A stretch of DNA of 64,000 nucleotides from Moraxella atlantae NBRC 14588. GTDB taxonomy: Bacteria; Pseudomonadota; Gammaproteobacteria; Pseudomonadales; Moraxellaceae. The translations under genes and the position numbers were made by a program. This document shows, one piece after another, positions 45,045 to 55,982 of this stretch; the first letter of the stretch is position 1, and every line of letters begins with the position of its first letter. Location of the stretch: positions 1 to 64,000 of the forward strand of contig NZ_BCUL01000006.1 of NCBI RefSeq assembly GCF_001591265.1. Reading direction: 5' to 3'. The notes below the pieces were generated by a model. That model made no database searches, was not told where the DNA came from, and saw only the letters and a program-made list of their open reading frames with translations.

Positions 45045-48000
45045 ACCAACAATTCGCGCTTACCACTTTTGCCCATGGGGCTGACCAAACCTGCTTCTTC
45101 CATGGCATCGACGATACGCGCGGCGCGGTTATAGCCAATGCTAAATTTGCGCTGAATGCTAGACGCGGACACCTTGCGCGTTTCCATGACAAACGCCACG
45201 ACTTCATCGTATAGCGCGTCATCATCGCCCAGTGTGCCTGCACTGCTACTATCTCCGCTGCTCGATGAGGACAACTCAAAGTTATCAAACATATTGTCGA
45301 TATAATCGGGCGCACCGCGTTCACGCCACGCATCACACACGCGATTGACCTCGGCATCACTGATAAATGCGCCATGCACGCGAATTGGCTCGTTTTGCCC
45401 CGGTCCTAAAAATAGCATATCACCGTGCCCGAGCATGTCCTCAGCACCGCCTGCGTCCAAAATCGTGCGTGAATCGACTTTTGAATTGACCCGCAAGGCA
45501 GCACGTACAGGAATATTGGCTTTAATCAAACCTGTGATGACATCTACCGATGGGCGCTGGGTTGCCAAAATCAGATGAATGCCTGCCGCGCGCGATTTTT
45601 GCGCCAATCGCGTGATGAGCTCCTCAGCTTGCTTGCCAACTTGCATAATCATATCGGCAAATTCATCCGCCACCACGACGATTTGGGGCAAGGGTTTGAG
45701 CTTAGGCGGCTTGTCTTGGCTTGCGCTGTCATGCAGTCGCCACAACGGATCAAGTAGCGGCTGTCCCTCGTTTTCGGCGGCGATGACTTTTTTATTAAAT
45801 TCATCAAGTTTACGCACTTTAAATAGCGACATCAGTTGATAGCGGCGTTCCATCTCGCCCACACACCACGACAGCGCGCTGGCAGCTTCGGTCATATCGG
45901 TGACAACAGGGGTCAAGAGGTGTGGAATATCGTTGTAATTGGCAAGCTCAAGCTGTTTGGGATCAATCAAAATCAAGCGCAGCTCGGTCGGCGTGTACTT
46001 AAGCAGCATCGATAACAGCAGCGAATTGACCAAAACGGATTTCCCCGAACCTGTGGTACCTGCTACCAACATGTGCGGTGCTTTGGCAAGGTCAGTTAGT
46101 ACAGGCTTGCCTGCGATATCCTTACCCATTGCCATGCTGATCAGGGCTTTAGGGTCACGATAGGCATCGGTTTGTAGCAGCTCGATGAGGCGCACCATTT
46201 GGCGTTTGGGGTTGGGCACCTCGATGCCGATGTACGGCTTACCAGGGATGACCTCAACCACGCGCACCGATGCCATCGACAGCGAGCGCGCCAAGTCTTT
46301 GGCAATGCCCGTGACCTTGCTGACTTTGACACCTGCCGCCAACTCTACTTCAAAACGCGTCACCACAGGTCCTAATTGGGCATTGACAACGGTTGCCTTG
46401 ACGTTAAATTCTTGCAATTTGATTTCAAGCAGCTCAGATAGTTGTTGCAAGGCTTCTAAGCTGTAGCTGGGTTTGCGGTCGGGGTCGGGCAATTCTAGCA
46501 AGCTAAGCTCGGGCAAAGGCGGTAAGCTTGCACGATACGCCGCGGTTTGCATGGCATGTGATGGTTGGCGGTGGCTGGCGTGATCCTGCTCAATAGCAGC
46601 AGGATTGACAGGCGCAGGTTGGCTAGGTGGTGTGGATAACGCGCTGTCAATTTCCACAGGACGTTGGTCTACACCACGCGTTGCTGTGTTTGCTGGTGCC
46701 GTATCGTTGGACGCGATTGGGGTTTTTGCCAATACTTCGGCAGGATCTATCTTGGTATCTATTGTCGTGTTATTTGTTTGAGCAGTATCACTTAAATCTA
46801 TCGTGGGTGCTAATACAGTTTCAGATAGCGTTACAAAAGCTGTTTGAGCATCAGTAGGTGCTGCTGTTTGTGTGACGGTTTGCGTATTTTGTGCAATGGG
46901 TGCTTGCATATTGCCCACTGCAGCAGGCTCAGCAGGCGCTTTAACCAAAACCTCTTGCGTGGGTGGTGTATCTTGCGTGGTTTCTTGCTCCACCACTGCC
47001 ATTTGGCGCAAGCCTAAAATTTCAGCTACCGATTGTACAGCTGGTTGGTCGGTGGGTGGTACCGCTTGTGCTTGCTCAAGAGCGACAGTTGGCGCGCTAT
47101 CCGTCAAGTCATTGACAACAGGGTCGCTGTCGGTGTCTTGCGCAAATTGCCAAGAGGGCGTGGGTGTGTTTTGCGCCGATGATACAGGCGGTGTTTGGGC
47201 AAGGGGCGCGATTGGGTCAGTTTGAACATCAAACACAGGCGCAGTATTTGGCTCAAGATTTGCTTTAAGATCTGGCGCAAGGTTTGGTTGAGGCGCAACG
47301 TTAGCGGTATCTGCCGCACTCGTAGCCAACGGTACGAGCTGGGCTGCTTCAGGGATAATAGTTAGCGTGGGTCTGGCAGGTGCGCGCTCCATGCAGGATG
47401 GTTTGGCAGACTGCACACGAATGACCTCGTTTTGTAACTGACCGTCTAAGCGTTTGGTAATTTTGACGTTTGCCGCCGCATCAGCATTAACTGGCTGAAA
47501 CGGGCGATTGCCTTCATTACTGTCGGGTTGCTCGCCCAGTTGACTCTCACTAAAACCCGTTTCATCCAAAAATTGCGCTAGCACTTGCTGCGCGTCAATT
47601 ATGTTGGCATTCTGCGTTGCGTGGTCTGTCTCGGTACTGCTAGCATGAACCGCTGTCGATGCGTTTACCGCCTCGGACGCGGTGGGCATGATATCTTTAG
47701 AAGTGGTTGATTGTGCCGCATTATTGTGCACTGCGCTAGCTTGAACCGTGGGTTGGTTATTTGATCCACGCGTGCGCCAGTTGCGATATAGCCGCGCCAC
47801 AGGAATATCAAACGTCAAAATACTGGCAAGCAACACAAACAGACACAAAAACACCAACGCGCCCCAATAGGTCAAAAGGCTCACCAAGCCTTGCGCCGCT
47901 ACCTGCCCCAAAACACCTTGTGCCAACCACGATTGTGCCAACACGCCTGTCAAAGCGGCGGTGGCAACGATCAAAAAACCATAGCCAAGCGTACGAATTG

Positions 48001-48412
48001 CGCCCATCGGTTGTGGATTGGTTTGCCAAACGCGATACGCCTCGACGCTTGCAATAACCACCAGCCACCAGCTTGCCGCACCCAAAAATGAATACAGCAC
48101 ATCGGCAAGCCACGCACCGCGCAGCCCCAACAAATTGCTAACATCATCGCCACTGACCATCGACGCGGTGGCAGCGGATGAATCGGCATTTGTTGCGGTG
48201 GAAAGCGCATTTGGTTGCAATGCTGCCGAATCGACTGCGGTTGAGCCCAAGGCAGTTGAACTTAAATGCGACCAACTGGGGTCATTGGCAGAATAACTGA
48301 CCAATGCCATGGCAAGCAGCAACGCCACCACCAACCACAAGCACGTTATCACGCTGCGCCGAACATAGTACCCCAACTTGCCCCACCTTTTTATCACACG
48401 TCGATCAATCAA
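45041..48412 (-). CDS. ftsK: DNA translocase FtsK
   Basis: 1123 residues. Four N-terminal membrane helices anchor it at the septum; a long low-complexity Pro/Thr/Ala/Gln linker (about residues 215-660) leads to the motor with Walker A AGTTGSGKSVLVN and Walker B IVVVADEFADMIM, and a C-terminal winged-helix gamma domain (ETRKVSASSIQRKFSIGYNRAARIVD) that reads KOPS sites. It pumps DNA and activates XerCD at dif. The start is probably the TTG at 48412; a GTG five codons on is possible. The ribosome site is weak for both. Confidence 0.93.
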   Translation of the reverse strand: MIDRRVIKRWGKLGYYVRRSVITCLWLVVALLLAMALVSYSANDPSWSHLSSTALGSTAVDSAALQPNALSTATNADSSAATASMVSGDDVSNLLGLRGAWLADVLYSFLGAASWWLVVIASVEAYRVWQTNPQPMGAIRTLGYGFLIVATAALTGVLAQSWLAQGVLGQVAAQGLVSLLTYWGALVFLCLFVLLASILTFDIPVARLYRNWRTRGSNNQPTVQASAVHNNAAQSTTSKDIMPTASEAVNASTAVHASSTETDHATQNANIIDAQQVLAQFLDETGFSESQLGEQPDSNEGNRPFQPVNADAAANVKITKRLDGQLQNEVIRVQSAKPSCMERAPARPTLTIIPEAAQLVPLATSAADTANVAPQPNLAPDLKANLEPNTAPVFDVQTDPIAPLAQTPPVSSAQNTPTPSWQFAQDTDSDPVVNDLTDSAPTVALEQAQAVPPTDQPAVQSVAEILGLRQMAVVEQETTQDTPPTQEVLVKAPAEPAAVGNMQAPIAQNTQTVTQTAAPTDAQTAFVTLSETVLAPTIDLSDTAQTNNTTIDTKIDPAEVLAKTPIASNDTAPANTATRGVDQRPVEIDSALSTPPSQPAPVNPAAIEQDHASHRQPSHAMQTAAYRASLPPLPELSLLELPDPDRKPSYSLEALQQLSELLEIKLQEFNVKATVVNAQLGPVVTRFEVELAAGVKVSKVTGIAKDLARSLSMASVRVVEVIPGKPYIGIEVPNPKRQMVRLIELLQTDAYRDPKALISMAMGKDIAGKPVLTDLAKAPHMLVAGTTGSGKSVLVNSLLLSMLLKYTPTELRLILIDPKQLELANYNDIPHLLTPVVTDMTEAASALSWCVGEMERRYQLMSLFKVRKLDEFNKKVIAAENEGQPLLDPLWRLHDSASQDKPPKLKPLPQIVVVADEFADMIMQVGKQAEELITRLAQKSRAAGIHLILATQRPSVDVITGLIKANIPVRAALRVNSKVDSRTILDAGGAEDMLGHGDMLFLGPGQNEPIRVHGAFISDAEVNRVCDAWRERGAPDYIDNMFDNFELSSSSSGDSSSAGTLGDDDALYDEVVAFVMETRKVSASSIQRKFSIGYNRAARIVDAMEEAGLVSPMGKSGKRELLV

Positions 48413-48630
48413 TATTGCGCTTACTGTGGTCTTTTAAAGACCCGGCCAGCGTCTATTTTTTCAAACCGTTTATCAAACAAACTGTCGTAAAAATCTCTTG
48501 CAAAACGGCATGGTTAAAGGCGTTATGATAACAAAACTTACCTTGGCTGTGCGGAATTTTTATTGGGCAATCATGGTGGTTTTGCAGCCATGCATGGCAA
48601 TGCATCGAGCAAAATGCATATTTATCTCAG

Positions 48631-48971
48631 TTGACTTCCTCCCCTCCCTAAAGTGAGGGGATTCCTTCTGCAAGACGGTGAAGCCCCACCGCAAACCTAA
48701 GACAATGGCAACCGCCCGTACGACACACCGTACATCTTAGGTTCTTATTTTAAGCTAATCCTACCGTTAGGATTGTCATAGACACGAATTAGCTTAAGTG
48801 TGTGTTTGGAAACGTCTTACCAGTTAAGTTACTGCGTACTCGCAATTTAGTCTTAACTTAACTGTGGAATGTAAGACATTGAATATAGTGAGATGAGTAT
48901 AGCAAAACTCATCGCATTTAACAATTGCCTTATATCCACCGCCTGAAGTCGGTGGTTTTACGGCAACGAAT
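48631..48971 (-). mobile_element. Structured ~340-bp IS605-like miniature element, copy 2
   Basis: Inverted copy of the element at 4628-4967. About 310 internal bases look identical by direct comparison; the differences lie in the left-end hairpin (CCACCG/CGGTGG here, CCTGCG in copy 1, plus one indel). It sits between the divergent ftsK and trxB starts. The right end at 48631 finishes in TCAA on the minus strand. The same series of stem-loops as copy 1 is present. There is no coding frame of note. Confidence 0.85.
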
Positions 48972-49037
48972 GATAAATTTGTAATTTTAACACAAAATCG
49001 ATAAATGTTTTAAAATACTAAACCATACAATCAATAA

Positions 49038-50126
<1,089 letters not shown>

Positions 50127-50132
50127 TGGGTC

Positions 50133-50936
50133 TTGGGTAATACGTTGGCTGATTTAAACTATCGCTTTTTATTTCCAGACGCAACACAGGCCGATCCTGA
50201 GGGTACGGGGTTGGTCGCTATTGGCGGTGATTTAGATGTTGATACCTTGCGCTGTGCGTATCAGCAGGGCTTGTTCCCGTGGTTTAACCCAGGTGAACCG
50301 ATCATGTGGTGGTCACCTGAACCGCGCTGCGTTATTTATCCTGAGACATTTAAACCCAGCAAATCGCTTACCCGACGTATAAAACGTAGCGATTGGTGGC
50401 TAACGATTAATACCGCGTTTGGTGCGGTTATCCATGCCTGTAGTGAGGCGCGAGCATATAGTGACGGTACGTGGATTCATGCGTCGATGATCGATGCCTA
50501 CCAAAACTTGCATGCACACGGCGATGCATATAGTATTGAGATTTGGCAGCACAAGCCTGACTTATCCACCGATCATTTGACCGATCAAAATTTGATTGGC
50601 GGCTTATATGGCTTAAAGTTTGGGCAGGCATTTTTTGGTGAATCGATGTTTCATCGCGCAACCGATGCATCCAAGGCAGCATTTTTTGTTCTCATGCGTT
50701 TAGCCAAGTTGTCGGGTTTTGCGTGGGTGGATTGTCAGTTGCCCAATGCTCACTTGTTAAGCCTTGGCGCAAGTATTCTACCACGCGATGAATTTTTGTC
50801 CAAATTGGCAAAACAGGTGACCCAACCGAATATCAATTGGTCAGCGATCAGTGGCAAGCCTCATCGTCTTGCAGACTTGCTCAATGATAACATCTGGCAA
50901 TACCACAACCACGCGATCATTGACATTCAGTCATAA
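50133..50936 (+). CDS. aat: Leucyl/phenylalanyl-tRNA--protein transferase
   Basis: 267 residues. Adds Leu or Phe to proteins with N-terminal Lys or Arg, marking them for ClpS/ClpAP degradation. Signatures are GGLYGLKFGQAFFGESMFH and WVDCQLPNAHLLSLGA, and the N-terminal YQQGLFPWFNPGEPIMWWSPEPR. The start is a TTG at 50133 behind GATGGG, six bases after the trxB stop; a later TTG at 50145 is possible. It forms a tight unit with trxB and bpt. Confidence 0.93.
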   Translation: MGNTLADLNYRFLFPDATQADPEGTGLVAIGGDLDVDTLRCAYQQGLFPWFNPGEPIMWWSPEPRCVIYPETFKPSKSLTRRIKRSDWWLTINTAFGAVIHACSEARAYSDGTWIHASMIDAYQNLHAHGDAYSIEIWQHKPDLSTDHLTDQNLIGGLYGLKFGQAFFGESMFHRATDASKAAFFVLMRLAKLSGFAWVDCQLPNAHLLSLGASILPRDEFLSKLAKQVTQPNINWSAISGKPHRLADLLNDNIWQYHNHAIIDIQS

Positions 50937-50942
50937 CACACG

Positions 50943-51752
50943 ATGGATAAATTTAACCAATCAATCCCAAGCTTACTTGCCAGCCAATCTACCCCGTTAC
51001 ACCAATGCAGTTATCTGCCTGACCGTGCAGCACGGCTTGAGTTTATTGAGCTTAAAGATGCACACAGTATGGGTATGGCGTTGTTTTCGCAATTTTCGCG
51101 CTTGGGCTTTCGGCGCAGTGGTCAGCACCTATACCGTCCGCTGTGTTTACATTGTCAGCGTTGTATCACCACGCGTGTGCCTGTGCAAGACTTTATGCCC
51201 AGTCGCAGTCAGCGGCGTGTCCTACAACGTGGACAAGGTATTCATAGCCATGTGATCGGCTGTAATGAGCTAAGCGAGGTGCATTATCAGCTTTATGCGC
51301 GTTATATCTGCGCGCGTCACAGCGACGGCGATATGTATCCGCCAAGCTATGCAAGCTTTCAACGGTTTTTGCAATTTAGCTTCACCGATTCGTTTTGTAT
51401 CGAATTTTGGCAAGATCAAAAACTTGTTATGGTCGCGGTATGCGACGCGCTAGACGATGGTTTATCCGCGGTATATACGTTTTATGATCCAGCATTACCA
51501 CGCTTGAGTCTTGGCACACTGTCAATTTTGCGCCAAATTGACTATGTCAAGCAGCAAGGGCTGGACTATTTGTATTTGGGCTATTGGGTACCCGATAGCG
51601 AAAAAATGCAATATAAAACCAATTTTTATCCCATCGAATTGTTGATTAACCAAACATGGCATTACTTTGACCACCAAGTCAGCCGTACTGACGTTGAGCC
51701 GTATTTGCAAGCGGCACTCAAACAGCGGTATCGTGATTCTTGGCAACGTTAA
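50943..51752 (+). CDS. bpt: Aspartate/glutamate leucyltransferase
   Basis: 269 residues of the ATE-like family. Transfers Leu to N-terminal Asp or Glu, the second branch of the bacterial N-degron pathway. Conserved parts are LPDRAARLEFIEL, FSRLGFRRSGQHLYRPLCLHCQRC with the Cys cluster, and the C-terminal GLDYLYLGYWVPDSEKMQYKTNFYP. It starts 6 bases after aat, and the pair together covers both classes of secondary N-terminal residue. Confidence 0.93.
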   Translation: MDKFNQSIPSLLASQSTPLHQCSYLPDRAARLEFIELKDAHSMGMALFSQFSRLGFRRSGQHLYRPLCLHCQRCITTRVPVQDFMPSRSQRRVLQRGQGIHSHVIGCNELSEVHYQLYARYICARHSDGDMYPPSYASFQRFLQFSFTDSFCIEFWQDQKLVMVAVCDALDDGLSAVYTFYDPALPRLSLGTLSILRQIDYVKQQGLDYLYLGYWVPDSEKMQYKTNFYPIELLINQTWHYFDHQVSRTDVEPYLQAALKQRYRDSWQR

Positions 51753-51757
51753 GTTGG

Positions 51758-52273
51758 TCATCTACAAGTGGTCAGATCTAGTTGTAAAATCAGGGCGTCA
51801 CAACGGCTACCATCGGTATTTTTGTAATAATTTTTTCTGATATGAATTTGCTGAAAACCAAGTTTGCCATATAAGGCACGCGCTGCTGTGTTGTCCTCGC
51901 GCACTTCTAACAATAGCCTTTCGACAGATTGCTGCTTAAGCTGCGCCGTCACTGTGGTGAGCAATTGCTGCGCTATCCCTTGCCGCTGATAATCGGGCGC
52001 GATCCCAACGCGCAACAAGTCTGCACTGTCAAACACTTGACTAATCAACGCATAGCCGATTAGCTGACCGTCGAGTGATAAGCGCACAGCCGCTAGATGC
52101 CCAGTAAAACTTAGCCAATGTTCAATGCTCAATGCTGTCCATGCATCATCGAATAATACACGTTCTAAATGCGCTATCTGATGGATATGATTTGCACTGG
52201 CGGTGCGATTATTCTGCGTTGTCTGATTATTTAACCAAATCAAATCACTAACTTGCCCTACTGCGTTTTGCAT
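51758..52273 (-). CDS. rimI: Ribosomal-protein-S18-alanine N-acetyltransferase (RimI-like GNAT)
   Basis: 171 residues with a GNAT fold. The acetyl-CoA binding loop RVGIAPDYQRQGIAQQLL and the following LLEVREDNTAARALYGKLGFQQI fit RimI closely, as does the final YYKNTDG. It likely acetylates the N-terminus of ribosomal protein S18. It is convergent with bpt (5 bases apart). A related GNAT of other specificity cannot be excluded. Confidence 0.85.
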   Translation of the reverse strand: MQNAVGQVSDLIWLNNQTTQNNRTASANHIHQIAHLERVLFDDAWTALSIEHWLSFTGHLAAVRLSLDGQLIGYALISQVFDSADLLRVGIAPDYQRQGIAQQLLTTVTAQLKQQSVERLLLEVREDNTAARALYGKLGFQQIHIRKNYYKNTDGSRCDALILQLDLTTCR

Positions 52274-52313
52274 TCTCTACATAACTCTCATTTATCCTAA
52301 AGCCTATCCATAA

Positions 52314-52345
52314 AAAAAAGAGCCACCAACAGGCAGCTCTTTTTT
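52314..52345. terminator. Intrinsic terminator after tuf
   Basis: AAAAAAGAGC at 52314-52323 pairs with GCTCTTTTTT at 52336-52345. It ends the minus-strand tRNA-tuf operon 22 bases after the tuf stop. Confidence 0.9.
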
Positions 52346-52366
52346 AGGTGTATGACCTAAGTGCAA

Positions 52367-53557
52367 TTACGCAGTTACTTCAGAAACCACGCCAGCACCT
52401 ACCGTACGACCACCTTCACGAATCGCAAAGCGCAAGCCTTTGTCCATCGCGATTGGGTGAATCAATTCAACGCTCATCTCAACGTTGTCACCTGGCATTA
52501 CCATTTCAACGCCTTCTGGCAAAGTGATCGCGCCAGTTACGTCAGTGGTACGGAAGTAGAATTGTGGGCGGTAGCCATTCAAGAATGGAGTGTGACGACC
52601 ACCTTCTTCTTTTGACAACACGTATACTTCTGCGTCAAATTTGGTGTGTGGTTTGATTGAGCCTGGTTTTGCCAAGACTTGTCCACGTTGTACTTCTTCA
52701 CGTTTGGTACCACGTAGCAGTACACCACAGTTCTCACCTGCACGACCTTCGTCTAGCATTTTGCGGAACATTTCTACACCTGTACAGGTGGTTTTTTGGG
52801 TTGGTTTGATACCGACGATTTCGATTTCTTCACCAACTTTGATGATGCCTGATTCTACACGACCTGTTACAACGGTACCACGTCCAGAGATTGAGAATAC
52901 GTCTTCGATTGGCATCAAGAATGGTTTGTCAATCGCACGTTCTGGTTCTGGAATGTAGCTGTCTAGGGTTTCTAGTAGTTCTACAACAGCTGGTTCACCG
53001 TATTTGCCATCATTGCCGTTTAGGGCTTCTAGAGCTGAGCCTTTGATGATTGGGGTGTCATCGCCAGGAAAGTCGTAGCTTGATAGTAGCTCGCGTACTT
53101 CCATTTCAACCAATTCTAGTAGCTCTTCGTCGTCTACCATGTCACATTTGTTTAGGAATACCATGATGTATGGTACGCCTACTTGGCGTGATAGTAGAAT
53201 GTGCTCACGTGTTTGTGGCATCGGACCGTCAGTGGCTGATACGACTAGAATCGCGCCGTCCATCTGGGCTGCACCAGTGATCATGTTTTTAACATAGTCA
53301 GCGTGCCCTGGGCAGTCTACGTGCGCGTAGTGACGCGTTGGGGTATCGTATTCAATGTGTGAGGTGTTGATGGTGATACCACGCGCTTTTTCTTCTGGCG
53401 CTGAGTCGATTGAGGCGTAGTCTTTGGCTTCACCGCCGTAGTTCTTGGCTGCAACGGTCGCAATCGCCGCTGTCAATGTGGTTTTGCCGTGGTCAACGTG
53501 TCCAATGGTGCCGACGTTGACGTGCGGCTTGGTGCGTTCAAATTTGGCCTTTGCCAT
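52367..53557 (-). CDS. tuf: Elongation factor Tu
   Basis: 396 residues, the GTPase that brings aminoacyl-tRNA to the ribosome. G1 GHVDHGKT, the switch region [10 protein letters not shown]3 DCPGHADY and G4 NKCD are all present, with the complete domains 2 and 3 ending in [17 protein letters not shown]. The codon choice is more uniform than in the neighbours, as expected for a highly expressed gene. It is the last gene of the tRNA-Thr, Tyr, Gly, Thr, tuf operon, so it corresponds to tufB of E. coli. Confidence 0.98.
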   Translation of the reverse strand: MAKAKFERTKPHVNVGTIGHVDHGKTTLTAAIATVAAKNYGGEAKDYASIDSAPEEKARGITINTSHIEYDTPTRHYAHVDCPGHADYVKNMITGAAQMDGAILVVSATDGPMPQTREHILLSRQVGVPYIMVFLNKCDMVDDEELLELVEMEVRELLSSYDFPGDDTPIIKGSALEALNGNDGKYGEPAVVELLETLDSYIPEPERAIDKPFLMPIEDVFSISGRGTVVTGRVESGIIKVGEEIEIVGIKPTQKTTCTGVEMFRKMLDEGRAGENCGVLLRGTKREEVQRGQVLAKPGSIKPHTKFDAEVYVLSKEEGGRHTPFLNGYRPQFYFRTTDVTGAITLPEGVEMVMPGDNVEMSVELIHPIAMDKGLRFAIREGGRTVGAGVVSEVTA

Positions 53558-53863
53558 GGTGTTATCCTCTCAAGTTAGCCCAGTACGTTTGATAACGCTT
53601 TGGGTGATTGCTTGACGCAATTTTAACGATTCTTGCCTAAAGCCGCAAGTAAGCGTTTAAGACAAAATATCGCACAGTTGTTAATGTGGGGATTTTATCT
53701 TAAATTTATAGGTTTAGAATGAAATAATATAGCACAAAACATTAAATCTTACTAGGTTTTGGTAAGGTTTAGCTAATTTTTTTTGTAAAAAATTTTATTG
53801 GTATATACCAAAGCTAGCAATTGAAAATATTATAGGAATTAGGGGATTGGATTTCCACAAACG
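53558..53863. other. Leader between tRNA-Thr(GGT) and tuf
   Basis: About 306 bases, AT-rich and without a gene. It is transcribed in the tRNA-tuf operon by analogy with E. coli. A 14-bp perfect palindrome TTGGTATATACCAA lies at 53798-53811. A ribosome site GAGAGGATAA precedes the tuf ATG. Confidence 0.5.
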
Positions 53864-53938
<75 letters not shown>

Positions 53939-53986
53939 ATAGGATGAGCCATTTTGGCTATCAGGCAAGATGTAAGCGCGCAGGTA

Positions 53987-54060
53987 TGGAGCGGGTGGCG
54001 GGAATCGAACCCGCACCATCAGCTTGGAAGGCTGAGGTTCTACCACTAAACTACACCCGC
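53987..54060 (-). tRNA. tRNA-Gly (anticodon TCC)
   Basis: 74 bases with encoded CCA. The acceptor stem is GCGGGTG/CACCCGC, the anticodon loop CTTCCAA, and the T-arm GTTCGATTC. Corresponds to glyT of the E. coli tRNA-tufB operon. Confidence 0.95.
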
Positions 54061-54091
54061 AAGCTGATTTTACATCTTTACATCGCAGATA

Positions 54092-54175
54092 TGGTGGTGG
54101 GAGAAGGATTCGAACCTTCGAAGCTCTCGCAACGGATTTACAGTCCGTCCCCTTTGACCGCTCGGGAATCCCACC
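54092..54175 (-). tRNA. tRNA-Tyr (anticodon GTA)
   Basis: 84 bases with a long variable arm, typical of class II tRNA-Tyr, and encoded CCA. The acceptor stem is GGTGGGA, the anticodon loop CTGTAAA. Corresponds to tyrU. Confidence 0.95.
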
Positions 54176-54204
54176 AAAGGGTCTTTCAAGACTGATCTGC
54201 TAAA

Positions 54205-54280
<76 letters not shown>

Positions 54281-54353
54281 TTAGCAGTTTTGCCTTCGAC
54301 GCTGCTGTTTGTATTGGCTAGCGTTTGCTTGGCATTGCTTGAAAGTGGTGAGC

Positions 54354-54381
54354 ATTTTAGCAAAATTTTCACAGGTTGCAA
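54354..54381 (-). promoter_or_regulatory. Sigma-70 promoter of the tRNA-tuf operon
   Basis: On the minus strand TTGCAA (54376-54381) and TAAAAT (54354-54359) are separated by 16 bases, about 73 bases upstream of the first tRNA. The region before it is very A/T-rich, as expected for an UP-like element. Confidence 0.6.
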
Positions 54382-54514
54382 GTGTTTTTTTTATTTTTTT
54401 GCATTTATTTTGCTAAAATGGGTGCAACAGCGCATTTTGGTAGTGCTTTTATGCGTTGGTGGCAGGGTTACTAACTGCTTATTGAAATCTAACTAAATCT
54501 ATTCAATAATACCC

Positions 54515-54682
54515 ATGATAAATAGATTAATAAGCATCAATCAAGGCGAAAACCTATCCTTTGAAGAAGAACTCGCCCAAGACGTACTCGAAATTATCAC
54601 CGTATTTTCAGCACGGCTTTACGGCTCACGCAGTAAAAAAAATAAACAACTACTCGAAGCCGTCAAAGAGGTTTTAGAATGA
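54515..54682 (+). pseudogene. tnpA: IS607-type serine recombinase TnpA, C-terminal remnant
   Basis: 55 codons ending in LAQDVLEIITVFSARLYGSR followed by SKKNKQLLEAVKEVLE. This is the characteristic C-terminus of IS607 TnpA serine recombinases; the helix-turn-helix and catalytic domains are missing upstream. Its TGA stop overlaps the tnpB ATG (ATGA), the normal coupling in IS607. It is inactive as a recombinase. Confidence 0.75.
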
Positions 54683-55836
54683 CCGTCATTCGTGGACACA
54701 TCATTCGACTTGACCCTACCGACAAACAAGCCACCTACTTTGCTAAAGCTTGCGGTGTCGCTCGCCTTGCCTATAACTGGGCATTGGCAGAATGGCAAAA
54801 CCAATACAAATTAGATAAAGCCTACCGTGACGACTGCCTAGCAAACGGTATCGAAATTGACAGCACCAAACTAAACAAACCCTCACAAGGCAGTTTACGC
54901 AAACAGCTGAACGCCATCAAACGCACCCAATTTCCCTTTATGATGGAAGTTACTAAATGTAGTCCACAGCTTGCTATCATGCAACTAGGAGACGCATTTA
55001 AACGCTTTTTTAAAGGCGAAGCCAAATACCCACAATTTCGCAAAAAAGGCGTAAACGACAGATTTAGCCTATCCAACGACCAATTTAAAATAGACCACAA
55101 ACGTATCAAAATTCCTAACCTTGGTTGGGTGAAAATGCGTGAACCCTTACGCTATGATGGTAAAATCCTATCTGCCAAGATTTTTAAAAAAGGCGACCAC
55201 TGGTTTGTATCGGTGGCTGTTGAATTACAAGACACACCACAGCCCATACCCAAAACAGGCAAAGTGGTAGGTATAGACTTAGGTATTACCGATTTAGCCG
55301 TATTATCAGACGGTACAAAAATCCAAGCACCCAAACCGCTTAAACAGCAATTACAAAAACTCAAACGTCTAAGCAAACAACTGAGCCGTAAACAAAAAGG
55401 TAGTAACAATCGTGCCAAAGCGAAAACCAAGCTATCACGATTACACGCCAAAATCAGCAATATCCGTCAAGACTTTAGCCACAAACTCACCACACAGCTT
55501 GTTAAAGGCTATGATGTGATTTGCATTGAAAATCTGAACGTAAAAGGCATGGTGCAAAACCGTAAATTAAGCCGAGCCATTAGCGATTTAGGTTTTTACG
55601 AGTTTAAACGCCAACTGATTTACAAGGCAAACCAATGGGGCAAAGTCGTTAAAGAAGTGGATAGATTTTATCCGTCAAGCAAAACCTGCTCAAATTGCGG
55701 TTTTGTTATGGCTAAAGCGGATTTGACCTTAAATGTGCGTAACTGGCAATGCCCTAGCTGTCACAAACAACATGACCGTGATGTCAATGCCAGTATCAAT
55801 ATTTTAAACAACGCAACAAAAGTTTTAACTGTCTAA
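54679..55836 (+). CDS. tnpB: TnpB RNA-guided endonuclease (IS607/IS605 OrfB family)
   Basis: 385 residues, full length. Catalytic RuvC residues are all visible: Asp200 in VVGIDLGITDLA, Glu284 in CIENLNVKGM and Asp368 in HDRDVNASINIL. The zinc finger is CSNC...CPSC (about 337-361). TnpB proteins use an omega RNA to cut DNA next to a target-adjacent motif and help the element persist. Here the coupled recombinase is only a remnant, so the nuclease may outlast the mobility of its element. It lies directly upstream of the tRNA-tuf operon on the opposite strand. Confidence 0.9.
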   Translation: MTVIRGHIIRLDPTDKQATYFAKACGVARLAYNWALAEWQNQYKLDKAYRDDCLANGIEIDSTKLNKPSQGSLRKQLNAIKRTQFPFMMEVTKCSPQLAIMQLGDAFKRFFKGEAKYPQFRKKGVNDRFSLSNDQFKIDHKRIKIPNLGWVKMREPLRYDGKILSAKIFKKGDHWFVSVAVELQDTPQPIPKTGKVVGIDLGITDLAVLSDGTKIQAPKPLKQQLQKLKRLSKQLSRKQKGSNNRAKAKTKLSRLHAKISNIRQDFSHKLTTQLVKGYDVICIENLNVKGMVQNRKLSRAISDLGFYEFKRQLIYKANQWGKVVKEVDRFYPSSKTCSNCGFVMAKADLTLNVRNWQCPSCHKQHDRDVNASINILNNATKVLTV

Positions 55837-55982
55837 CAGTTAAAAAGGCGGTGAGTTCCACCGTGTCAGTCTATGGAGTTGATGTAAGACTTTAGCCCAA
55901 TGGCAGCAAGCTAACAACGGTGAAGTAGAAAGAAAACGCTAATTTTGCCATTTGGTAGATTTAGGTAGGTTTTTCGGAACGG

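Larger units (their letters stand above)
54515..55980 (+). mobile_element. IS607-like element with truncated tnpA and intact tnpB
   Basis: Two coupled frames, a serine-recombinase tail and a full tnpB, identify an IS607-type element. The outer ends are not recognised; the element must begin between the tRNA-tuf promoter (about 54380) and 54515, and end before the FHA gene stop at 55983. A hairpin GGCGGT-GAGTTCC-ACCGTG lies at about 55845-55863 just after tnpB, in the place where such elements encode their guide RNA. Confidence 0.7.

Noticed and set aside
54590-54680. Small frame before tnpB as an antitoxin-like gene
   Set aside because: Its sequence (IITVFSARLYGSRSKK) is the known C-terminal signature of IS607 serine recombinases.
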